Shown in pieces: positions 1 to 6,700 of a stretch of 11,980 nucleotides of DNA. The DNA comes from Chloroflexia bacterium (GTDB taxonomy: Bacteria > Chloroflexota > Chloroflexia > Thermomicrobiales > JALYUS01). How positions within the stretch are numbered: position 1 is the first letter of the stretch; each line of letters opens with the position of its first letter. The translations under genes and the position numbers were made by a program. Location of the stretch: contig JAICIL010000116.1 of NCBI GenBank assembly GCA_025924435.1, positions 1-11,980 of the forward strand, written 5' to 3'. The notes below the pieces were generated by a model. The model worked only from the letters and a program-made list of their open reading frames with translations, was not told the origin of the DNA and did not search any database.

Positions 1-2
1 CG

Positions 3-71
3 CTGAGGCGCATCGTCGCCCAGCACCGGATAGACAAGGTGCGGCAGTACGGCTTCACCAGTGAGCAGTGA
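3..71 (+). CDS. C-terminal fragment of an unidentified protein
   Basis: A reading frame open from the window edge codes for 22 residues ending in VRQYGFTSEQ and stops at TGA 69-71. Nearly every codon ends in G or C, as in the clear genes here, while the other two plus frames look less protein-like, so I take it as the tail of a real gene entering from the left. The fragment is basic and probably helical. Too little is present to name a family. The stop codon lies inside the left arm of the inverted repeat at 66-126, so that hairpin may terminate this transcript. The main uncertainty is that 22 codons are weak statistical evidence. Confidence 0.5.
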   Translation: MRRIVAQHRIDKVRQYGFTSEQ

Positions 72-126
72 GCAGTGGGTAGTGGGGTGCAATACGCCTC
101 CGCCGCCCACCGCCCACTGCTCACTG
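66..126. repeat. Long inverted repeat with a tandem GTGAGCA entry
   Basis: The arm at 66-86 pairs with the arm at 106-126: 19 of 21 positions are Watson-Crick, with one G-T wobble (80/112) and one mismatch (81/111). The loop is 87-105. The left flank carries a 7-base tandem, GTGAGCAGTGAGCAGTG, at 61-77. The element covers the stop codon of the left-hand gene and ends about 20 bases before the SDR ribosome site. There is no T tract, so it may be a rho-independent-like stop, an mRNA 3' stabiliser or a dispersed genomic repeat. Confidence 0.7.
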
Positions 127-158
127 CCGACTATCGAAGCGACCGAAGGGAGCGACAG

Positions 159-950
159 ATGGATATGGGCTTGAAGGACAAGATCGCCGTTGTGTGCGCG
201 GCGAGCAAGGGGCTGGGAAAATCCTCCGCGATGGGGCTGGCGGCGGAGGGCGCGCATCTCGTCATCTGCGCGCGGGGCGAGGAGACACTGAACCAGACGG
301 CGAACGAGATCCGGCAGCAGACGGGCGTGAAAGTCGTCACCGTGGCGACCGATCTGTCGCGGGAGGCGGATTGCAACCGCCTGATCGAGACGGCGGAGCG
401 CGAGTTCGGCGGGCTGGACATCCTCGTCAACAACGCCGGCGGCCCGCCGCCCGGCTTCTTCATGGATTTCACGGACGCGCAGTGGGAAGCAGGGTTCCAG
501 CAGAATTTCATGAGCGCGGTGCGGCTGATCCGCCTCGCCGTGCCGATCATGCAGGCGCGCGGCGGCGGGCGCGTCGTCAACATCGTCTCGCTCTCCGTCA
601 AGCAACCGATCGAGAACCTCATCATCTCGAACAGCATCCGCGCCGCCGTGATCGGCCTGACGAAGACCCTCTCGCAGCAGTTCGGCCAGGACGGCATCAC
701 CTTCAACAACGTCCTGCCCGGCACGATCCTCACCGACCGGGTGCGCCAGACGAGCCGCACGCAGGCGGACCGGGAAGGGGTGAGCGTGGATGAGGTGATT
801 GAGCGCGGCGGCAAGGCGGTGCCGATGGGCCGCATCGGCCAGCCGGACGATCTCGGCAGCCTCGTCGTCTACCTCGCCTCCGCGCGCGCAGAGTGGCTCA
901 CCGGCACGAGCACGCAGATTGACGGCGGCGCGTACAAGGGGCTGATGTAG
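159..950 (+). CDS. SDR-family oxidoreductase with substituted catalytic Tyr/Lys
   Basis: This 263-residue protein has a classical short-chain dehydrogenase fold and the usual length. The start is ATG 159, with GAAGGGA at 145-151 about 7 bases upstream. An upstream in-frame extension to 75 would translate the inverted repeat and is rejected. Visible motifs are a glycine-rich nucleotide site AASKGLG (residues 14-20, not the usual TGxxxGxG), NNAG (91-94), Ser144, and a C-terminal LTGTSTQIDGG segment near 247-257. Where the family has YxxxK, this protein has Ser157 and Arg161, followed by a normal AAVIGLTK helix. The pattern matches my recollection of the BKR-like SDR subgroup (cd05344), described as lacking perfect cofactor and catalytic motifs. 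Annotations such as '3-oxoacyl-ACP reductase' would therefore be unsafe. Substrate is unknown; it is presumably cytosolic. A strong hairpin follows the stop. Confidence 0.92.
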   Translation: MDMGLKDKIAVVCAASKGLGKSSAMGLAAEGAHLVICARGEETLNQTANEIRQQTGVKVVTVATDLSREADCNRLIETAEREFGGLDILVNNAGGPPPGFFMDFTDAQWEAGFQQNFMSAVRLIRLAVPIMQARGGGRVVNIVSLSVKQPIENLIISNSIRAAVIGLTKTLSQQFGQDGITFNNVLPGTILTDRVRQTSRTQADREGVSVDEVIERGGKAVPMGRIGQPDDLGSLVVYLASARAEWLTGTSTQIDGGAYKGLM

Positions 951-963
951 GCAAACCGCATCC

Positions 964-1003
964 CCATGCCCCCTCTATCGCCTGGCAGCGATGGGGGGCA
1001 TGG
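964..1003. terminator. Strong hairpin between convergent genes
   Basis: Bases 964-973 pair perfectly with 994-1003 (10 bp). After a wobble (974/993) and a 2-base bulge, 977-981 pair with 988-992, closing on the loop CTGGCA. It starts 13 bases after the SDR stop and lies 54 bases past the end of the convergent minus-strand gene, so it probably stops transcription from both sides. The downstream T stretch is weak (TTGT). Confidence 0.7.
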
Positions 1004-1056
1004 TTGTCAAATCGGGCATGCGACCATTCATCGCCGCCGGGCAATGCGCCGGGGAA

Positions 1057-1320
1057 TCAGATGCGCCCTGGTGGCAGCGGGATCGGAAGCCCCGTGCCGC
1101 CACCACCCCCGCGCGACAGCGGCGGGGGCGCCGGAAGCCCGACGACGGTCCCGCCGCCTCCGCGCGATGGCGGCAATGGCGGCGGTTGTATCGGGAGCGC
1201 GACGGCGCTCTGTCCGTCACCATTGCCATGGTGCGCCGACACCGATGGAGCACCGACGGCGGAGAGGATGAGCAGAGCGAGCGAGGTGACGAGCAGCAGG
1301 CGGCATCGCCGAGTAGACAT
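1057..1320 (-). CDS. Small exported Pro/Gly-rich repeat protein
   Basis: An 87-residue product starts at ATG 1320, preceded on the minus strand by an excellent ribosome site, AAGGAGG, 8 bases away; the longer open frame upstream lacks such support. Residues 1-29 form a signal peptide: basic MSTRRCR, a hydrophobic core of Leu/Val/Ala, then a VSA-type cleavage site. The mature part is about 58 residues with no cysteines and is built of alternating Pro-rich and Gly-rich blocks: PPPLPPSRGGGG (47-58), then GLPAPPPLSRGGGGG (61-75), then GLPIPLPPG (77-85). It has no recognisable domain and is likely disordered. The family is unknown. Low complexity leaves some doubt about function, but signal peptide plus ribosome site argue for a real gene. 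The start region is nearly the same as that of the propeller gene upstream. Confidence 0.68.
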   Translation of the reverse strand: MSTRRCRLLLVTSLALLILSAVGAPSVSAHHGNGDGQSAVALPIQPPPLPPSRGGGGTVVGLPAPPPLSRGGGGGTGLPIPLPPGRI

Positions 1321-1692
1321 GATGTGAACCTCCTTGTGGCGAGCAACGCGCAGAGCCAGCGGTAAGCAAGATGGTGGTGTAGGCCAGCATCGGCGGCCCT
1401 CAGTCATAAGCGGCGGATGAGCACACCCGCTCGCATCAGAGGCATGCCGGGATGGCGTCCGTTGGGATATCACCGCCTACCCAAGGAGCATCGGGTAGGT
1501 CGGGATAAACGGCTCCGGTGGCCGATCGCACTCCTCCGATGACTGCGACGGACACGTCCCGGTGGCCATCGGCGCGACCGCCGGGCGGGTGCCTGTGAGG
1601 CGCGGCATAACGGCATCCACAATCGTTCGCCAGCGCTTGCCGAGACGATGCGTGTCGGGCCTCCTTTGCGGTGCGTCGCGCCCCGTGCCCCG
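1321..1692. other. Intergenic stretch without a convincing gene
   Basis: These 372 bases separate the propeller gene from the Pro/Gly gene. They hold the ribosome site of the latter (1329-1335) and a 7-bp perfect inverted repeat, CCTACCC at 1476-1482 with GGGTAGG at 1493-1499. A minus-strand frame runs through (1436-1744), but it starts inside the propeller gene, has no ribosome site and has mixed third-position bases. I see no clear promoter hexamers for the minus-strand gene. Confidence 0.6.
1476..1499. repeat. 7-bp inverted repeat
   Basis: CCTACCC (1476-1482) and GGGTAGG (1493-1499) are exactly complementary around a 10-base loop. It lies about 190 bases past the propeller gene stop and about 155 bases upstream of the Pro/Gly gene start. 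It could be a transcript end or a dyad operator; nothing decides between them. Confidence 0.4.
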
Positions 1693-2781
1693 TTAGCGGT
1701 ACGCGAGCGTCGCGGGGTCCGTCTCGTCGAAGGTCAGATACCACGGTACAGTCAGCGCGGTACCGGCGGGCACGAAGGAGTTGAACGTCTTGGTCTTCAC
1801 GTCGTAGCGGCGCACCTCGCCGGTGTTGTTGATCGGCACGAAGAGTTTCCCACCGGGCCCGAAGAGGAGCGCCTGCGCGAACGTGCGCGGCTGACTGGCC
1901 GTGTCGAGGTCGATGTGATCGACGGGCTTCCCCCGCGCGTTGTAGACGAGGATCTTGTCCGTGTCGGTCGGGTCACCGCCGGTGCTGTTGAAACTGGTGA
2001 CGTAGAGGTTCCCGTTGGGGCCGAAGACCAGGCCCTCGGGCCGGTGCAGGAGACCCGGAGTGCAGGCGCCGGGATTCGCGACAAATACGCCATCCTTCGG
2101 GAACCGCCACGTCGCGGGATCGCTCGTCGGCACGTCGTAGCGCAGCACGCCGCCGCCGCACGGCTCCGGGATATTGCGGCCGGAGACATAGAGCCTGCCG
2201 TCGGGCCCGAAAACCAGCCCGCGCGGGTGGAACTGCCCGGAGAAGCCGGTCGGGAGCGGGAGATTGCCGAGGAAGGCCCCGGTCTGCGCGTGATAGGCGG
2301 AGACGGAGCCCGCGGGCTTGTCGTCTCCCAGGTCGGCAACGAAGAGGACATCGCGGTCGACGTAGTGTTTGAGGACGATGCCGCGGGGCGCTTCGGGGGC
2401 TGTCGGATCATCCCTCGACACCAGCGCGGTGGTGCGCCCCTGCTCGAGGTCGTACTGCAAGACTTCGCCGTTGAAGGGCGTGTTGACGTTCTGATTGACG
2501 ACGAGCAGCGCGTCGTCGCGGGCGAGGATACCCCGTGGCCCGTTGAGTCTGGTCGCGTGCGGCCCCGTGACCGATAGCGTCAGGGTACGGAGCAATGCCC
2601 CCGTCTGGGCATCGTACTGCTTGACCGTATTGTCACCGCCATCGCCGATGGAGAGCGTGTCGTGGTCGTCCCCGGCGGCGAACGCGCGGGTGTTGCCGCC
2701 CCCGACCATGATCGCCAGCAGGGCGGCGAAGGCGAAGAAGAGGTGGATGAAAGTGCGCGGGCGAGTCGGTCGAGTAGACAT
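1693..2781 (-). CDS. Exported beta-propeller protein (NHL/SMP-30-like repeats)
   Basis: A 362-residue protein starts at ATG 2781, with GAAGGAGG on the minus strand ending 8 bases upstream. Residues 1-36 are a signal peptide (FIHLFFAFAALLAIMVGG core, cleavage near AFA-AGDD), so the product is exported. The rest consists of repeated four-strand blade motifs: GPRGILARDDALLVVN (81-96), APRGIVLKHY...VLFVAD (131-150), PRGLVFGPDGRLYVSG (186-201), PEGLVFGPNGNLYVTS (248-263) and ALLFGPGGKLFVP (304-316). This is the G-[IL]-x-F-G-P-x-G-x-L-Y-V signature of NHL or gluconolactonase-like propellers, about six blades. No catalytic set can be read, so enzyme versus binding protein is open. It lies 76 bases downstream of another exported-protein gene, with a hairpin between them. 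Confidence 0.88.
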   Translation of the reverse strand: MSTRPTRPRTFIHLFFAFAALLAIMVGGGNTRAFAAGDDHDTLSIGDGGDNTVKQYDAQTGALLRTLTLSVTGPHATRLNGPRGILARDDALLVVNQNVNTPFNGEVLQYDLEQGRTTALVSRDDPTAPEAPRGIVLKHYVDRDVLFVADLGDDKPAGSVSAYHAQTGAFLGNLPLPTGFSGQFHPRGLVFGPDGRLYVSGRNIPEPCGGGVLRYDVPTSDPATWRFPKDGVFVANPGACTPGLLHRPEGLVFGPNGNLYVTSFNSTGGDPTDTDKILVYNARGKPVDHIDLDTASQPRTFAQALLFGPGGKLFVPINNTGEVRRYDVKTKTFNSFVPAGTALTVPWYLTFDETDPATLAYR

Positions 2782-2800
2782 GATGGGCGCCTCCTTCGTC

Positions 2801-2858
2801 GGTACGAACGATGACCGGCGGGGATGCGTCGAGGACGCTTCGCCGCCGGTTCGGTACC
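2801..2858. terminator. Intergenic hairpin between two exported-protein genes
   Basis: Bases 2814-2821 pair with 2843-2850 (8 bp), and inside them 2826-2830 pair with 2834-2838 around the triloop GAG. An outer arm, GGTAC (2801-2805) with GTACC (2854-2858), could extend it. It begins just past the stop of the upstream minus-strand gene and ends near the propeller ribosome site at 2790-2796. There is no U tract, so it could be a terminator, attenuator or processing site. Confidence 0.5.
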
Positions 2859-3427
2859 TACTTGCAATCCTTCGGCGTCACGATTTGCCCGGAGAAGGGG
2901 CCGGTGCCCGTCCCATCGGCATTGACCGTCCCGGTGAAGACGAGGTGTCCTTTGACGTGGCAGAAGCCCCCCGTACCGCCGACCGCCTCCGCGAAGATGA
3001 AAAGGCTCCCCGCGCCGGTGTGCGTCCCGTCGTCGGCGATGCTGATGAACTCCTTGAAGTGGATCGTCCCGTGCGCGCCATTCGTGGCGGAGCCGGTGAA
3101 GGTCTCGTCAATCCGCCCGACGATGTTCCCCGTTGCGGCGTCGAAGGCGCCGATCGTCGTATACACCGTCGTCCCCGTGAGCACCTGACCGGCCCAGTGC
3201 GAGATTCCGCGACACGCGAAATTGACGTTCGGTGCGGGGTCAAACGGGATTGGACTACAGGGCTCCGTCGCGAGATTCGTCCAGGTTCCTGTCCCGTGGA
3301 CGGACGCCGGCCCGCTCGCGGCAGCGACCGCCGACGGAAGGATACATCCGACCAGCAGGGCAAACGTCGCGAGGACACCGGCGAGCAGCCGGACGGTTCT
3401 CCGGGCGGTCGTGATACGTGCGTGCAT
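2858..3427 (-). CDS. Small exported beta-rich protein, DUF3224-like
   Basis: A 189-residue product starts at ATG 3427, with AGAAGGGAG on the minus strand about 6 bases upstream. The N-terminus is a signal peptide: MHARITTARR, a hydrophobic core and cleavage near SAVAA-ASG (36/37). LVGC at 25-28 resembles a lipobox, but the following residues stay hydrophobic, so signal peptidase I is more likely. The mature part alternates Gly/Thr-rich strands (GRIDETFTGS, GTIHFKEFISI, GHLVFTGTVNADGTGTGPFSG), as in small beta-barrel DUF3224 or allene-oxide-cyclase-like proteins. Four cysteines remain (57, 72, 156, 188), enough for two disulfides. The family call is tentative. An alternative in-frame ATG at 3529 also has an AGGAGG site and would add 34 basic residues in front of the signal peptide. 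Confidence 0.75.
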   Translation of the reverse strand: MHARITTARRTVRLLAGVLATFALLVGCILPSAVAAASGPASVHGTGTWTNLATEPCSPIPFDPAPNVNFACRGISHWAGQVLTGTTVYTTIGAFDAATGNIVGRIDETFTGSATNGAHGTIHFKEFISIADDGTHTGAGSLFIFAEAVGGTGGFCHVKGHLVFTGTVNADGTGTGPFSGQIVTPKDCK

Positions 3428-3578
3428 GAGCGTCTCCCTTCTGCGATAGTCTTCATGGGACCGCGAGCGAGTACTCCGTCTGTGTGCGTGCGCCAACGAA
3501 CTGACCGTTCCATGCGGGCTGCTTTCCATACCGTCCTCCTGCCTTTCTCCTCGGCAATGCCGGGCAAACGCGCGTCGC

Positions 3579-3607
3579 CCATATGACAGCGGGCCATGTG
3601 ACGCGGG
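3579..3607. repeat. Tandem direct repeat, possible operator
   Basis: CCATATGACAGCGGG (3579-3593) is followed at once by CCATGTGACGCGGG (3594-3607). With one gap the two units agree at 13 of 15 positions. Adjacent near-identical units in a divergent intergenic region look like a two-site operator, but chance duplication is possible. Confidence 0.45.
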
Positions 3608-3686
3608 GCCTCGCTCTTTGGGCGGTTGCGACTGCGCTGCATCCCCAGTGTGCGCCGTGGCGGGGGCGACCACCACGACGTTCCCT

Positions 3687-3713
3687 CACCGTTCGCCCAC
3701 CGTTTCGTCACCG
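3687..3713 (+). promoter_or_regulatory. Three CACCG boxes at 11-bp phase
   Basis: CACCG occurs at 3687-3691, 3698-3702 and 3709-3713, exactly one helical turn apart; the first two extend to CACCGTTCG and CACCGTTTCG. They cover the place where a -35 box would lie relative to the -10 at 3724-3729, where no good -35 is present. This suits binding of an activator or autoregulator, by inference only. Confidence 0.4.
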
Positions 3714-3720
3714 ACCGGCG

Positions 3721-3729
3721 TGCTATACT
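3721..3729 (+). promoter_or_regulatory. Extended -10 promoter for the giant regulator
   Basis: TGCTATACT combines the TGn extension with a 5/6 match to TATAAT (hexamer 3724-3729). No good TTGACA-like box lies 16-18 bases upstream (the sequence there is near GTTTCG), so the extension or a bound activator would have to compensate. The implied start near 3736 gives a leader of about 50 bases. Confidence 0.5.
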
Positions 3730-3788
3730 GGGGGTATCGAGACGGGACGCAGAACGGGCCGAGCGCTACAGCGGGGCGGGAGGCGACG

Positions 3789-6700
3789 ATGGCCGGGGGA
3801 GCAGGCGACGGCTTCGGGGCGCTGCTGCGGCGGCACCGGCTGCTGGCCGGGCTGACGCAGGAGGGGCTGGCCGAGCGGGCGGGTATCTCGGCGCGGGCGG
3901 TGAGCGACCTGGAGCGGGGCGGGGGGCGGGCGCCGCGGCTGGAGACGGTCGGGCTGCTCGCCGAAGCGCTGGGGTTGACCGGGGAGCAGCGCGTCGCCCT
4001 GCTCGCCGCCCGGCGCGCCGCGCCCGGCACGCCGCCCGCCACCCCGCTGCCGCCCGTCATCGCGCCGGAGCCGCCGCCCCTCTTCGGGCGCGAGCGCGAG
4101 CGGGCACGGTTGCGCGAACACCTCGATGCCGCGCTCGCTGGGCGGGGCGGCCTGGTGCTGATCGGCGGCGAGGCGGGGATCGGCAAGAGCGCCCTCGCGG
4201 AGATGCTGGCGTACGAGGCGGCGCGCGAGGGCGCGCTGGCACTCACCGGGCGGTGCTACGACCTGACCGAGACGCCGCCGTACGGCCCGTGGATCGAGCT
4301 CTTCGCGCGCTACCGGCAGACCGATGGTGCGCCGCCGCTCCCCGCCGCGTTCGCCGCGCGCGGCACGGTCGGCGCGGTGCCGAGTCAGATGGCGTTGTTC
4401 CAACAGGCGCTCGACTTCTTCGCCGCTATCACGGCGGTTCGCCCCCTCGTCCTCCTGCTCGATGACATCCATTGGGCGGACCCCGCCAGCCTCGATCTCC
4501 TCCGCTTCCTCGCCCGCCACGTCGCGACCCGCCCATTGCTGCTCGTCGTCGCGTACCGCACGGAGGAAGTGACCCGCCGCCACTCACTCTACCAACTCCT
4601 CCCCCTCCTGGAGCACGAGGCCCCGGCGGCGCGACTGGACCTGCGGCGGCTCCCCGAGGCGGCGGTGCGGGCGCATGTGGCGGCGCGCTATGCCCTCGCC
4701 GAGGGGGATACGGCCCGGCTCACCGCCCACCTCGACGCGCGCGCCGGGGGCAACGCCCTCTTCACCGTCCAGTTACTGCGGGCGCTCGAAGAGGAGGGGG
4801 TACTCGACGCGGCCGATGGGTGCTGGACGCTCGGCGACCTGGCCGGCGTGCCGGTGCCGACCGCGTTGCGCCAGGTGATCGCCACCCGGCTGGCGCGGCT
4901 GGGCGCGGAGGCGGAGGCGCTGCTCGCGGTAGGCGCGGTCATCGGGCAGGAGGTCCCGCTGGGCATCTGGGCCACCGTCGCCGAGACGGACGAGGACGCG
5001 CTACTCGATCTTGTCCAGAGCGCGGTGGCGGCACACCTGATGGCGGAGACGGCGGACGGGACGAACGCCCGCTTCGTCCATGCCCTGATCCGCGAGGCGC
5101 TCTACGAGGGGATGCCCCCCGCACGCCGCCGCCATGTCCATCGGCGGGTGGGGGAGACGCTCGCCGCGCTGCCCCAGGCCGATCCCGACGCGGTCGCTCA
5201 CCACTTCCAGCGGGCGGGGGATGCGCGGGCGGCGGAGTGGCTCATCCGGGCGGGGGATCGCGCGCAGCGACTTTACGCCTGGCTGACAGCGGCGGACCGT
5301 CTCGAGGCCGCGCTCGCGGCGATGGAGCGGCAGGGCGAAGGGAACGGGAAGCGCGCCCAACTCCTCGTGCGCCTCGCCGCGCTGCGCCGCTTCGTCGAGC
5401 CGGGCGCGGGACTCCCGCTCCTCGACGAGGCCGAGCGTCTCGCCGCAGCCGCCGGGGATCGCGCGCTGGTTGGCATTTGCCGCTGGGAGCGCGGCCGCCT
5501 GCTCGCCTTCGATGGGCAACAGGAAGCGGCAATCACCGCCATGGCTGCGGGCGTCGCGGCGATCGAGGCGCTACCCGCGTCCGGGGGCGCGGAAAGCGTC
5601 CCCGGTTGGATGCGGTACGACGGGGCGGTGGTAGCCTCCCCACGCGGCACCTTCCTCGTCTGGCTCGCGGTCCTCGGGCGGTTCGGCGAGGCGGTCGCGA
5701 TGGCGGAGCGCTTCGCCGACGAGACTGTCGTGCCGTCCGGGGCGGGGGCCGACGAGTACTATGCCGACGGCCTGTGGGGGTTGGGGCGGGCGTACCACGC
5801 GCTGGGGAGGCCGGTAGAGGCCCGCGCGGCACTCCTGCGGACGCTCACCTTCTTCGCGAAGATGGAACACCACTTCGTGTGGGGCAGCACCGCGAAGAGC
5901 CTTCTGCTCGTCGTCCTGGCGTACGAGACCGAGCGGATCGAGGAGCGGCGCGCACTGGCGGCAACGGCGGAGGAGCAGTATCGCAAGGCGGGCGGCGCCA
6001 TCCAGGACTTCTCGCCCCGTCTCGGGCAGCTGCCGCTGCTGCTCGTGGAGGGGGCGTGGGCCGAGGCGCGGGAGGCGCTCGAGCAGGGGGCCGCGCGGAC
6101 CAAGGATGCGTGGCAGCTCCGCGAGGGCTTCGGCACCCTGCTGCGGGCGCAGGGGGAGACGGCGCGCGCCTGGGAGCGGGTGCGTGCCGAGTTGCCGGAG
6201 GGGACCGCGACCCGACCGGGCACGCGGCTCTTCGGCGTGGCCGTGGAGACGCAGCGCCTGGCGGCCTCCCTCGCGCTCGACACGGGCGATCTCGCCACCG
6301 CGAAGGGGTGGATCGAGATGCACGACCGCTGGCTGGCATGGAGCGGCGCGGCGCTCTGGCGGTCGGAAGGCGCGGCGCTCTGGGCGCACTATCATCGGCA
6401 GGCGGGTGACACCGAGCGGGCCTATGAGCACGCACAGCGGGCGCTCGTCCATGCCACCGAACCGCGCCAGCCGCTCGCCCTGCTCGCCGCCCATCGCCTG
6501 CTCGGCGAACTCGACACCGAGGCGCGCCGCTTCGACGGCGCGGCGTGCCACTTGGATGCGTCGCTCACCCTCGCCACCGCCTGCGCCGTCCCCTATGAGC
6601 GCGCCCTCACCCTGCTCGCCCGCGCCCGCCTCCACGCCGCCCGCTGCGACACTGCGGCGGCACTCATCCCGCTGGACGATGCGCGCGCCCTTGCCCTCGC

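Larger units (their letters stand above)
3428..3788. promoter_or_regulatory. Divergent control region
   Basis: These 361 bases lie between the minus-strand exported-protein genes and the plus-strand giant regulator. From left to right they contain the ribosome site for the 3427 start, a second AGGAGG (3535-3540, minus strand) in front of ATG 3529, a small CGGC/GCCG hairpin at 3552-3562, a tandem direct repeat (3579-3607), three CACCG boxes at 11-base spacing (3687-3713), an extended -10 (3721-3729) and the regulator ribosome site (3778-3783). I could not find a convincing minus-strand promoter. Confidence 0.6.

Noticed and set aside
75..158. N-terminal extension of the first SDR
   Set aside because: It would translate the loop and right arm of the inverted repeat and lacks a ribosome site; ATG 159 has one and fits the SDR N-terminus.
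1436..1744. Minus-strand frame of 102 residues
   Set aside because: It starts inside the propeller gene, has no ribosome site and its third positions are not G/C-biased like the real genes.
2858..3427. Lipoprotein call from LVGC at residues 25-28
   Set aside because: The Cys lies inside the hydrophobic core and is followed by further hydrophobic residues and an AVAA-type cleavage site.
2495..3586. Plus-strand frame of 363 residues
   Set aside because: Antisense to two exported-protein genes with signal peptides and ribosome sites; its own composition is Arg/Pro/Ser shadow-like.
4472..6409. Plus-strand frame of 645 residues inside the regulator
   Set aside because: Very rich in Arg, Gly and Pro without any motif; it is the shifted frame of the ATPase gene.
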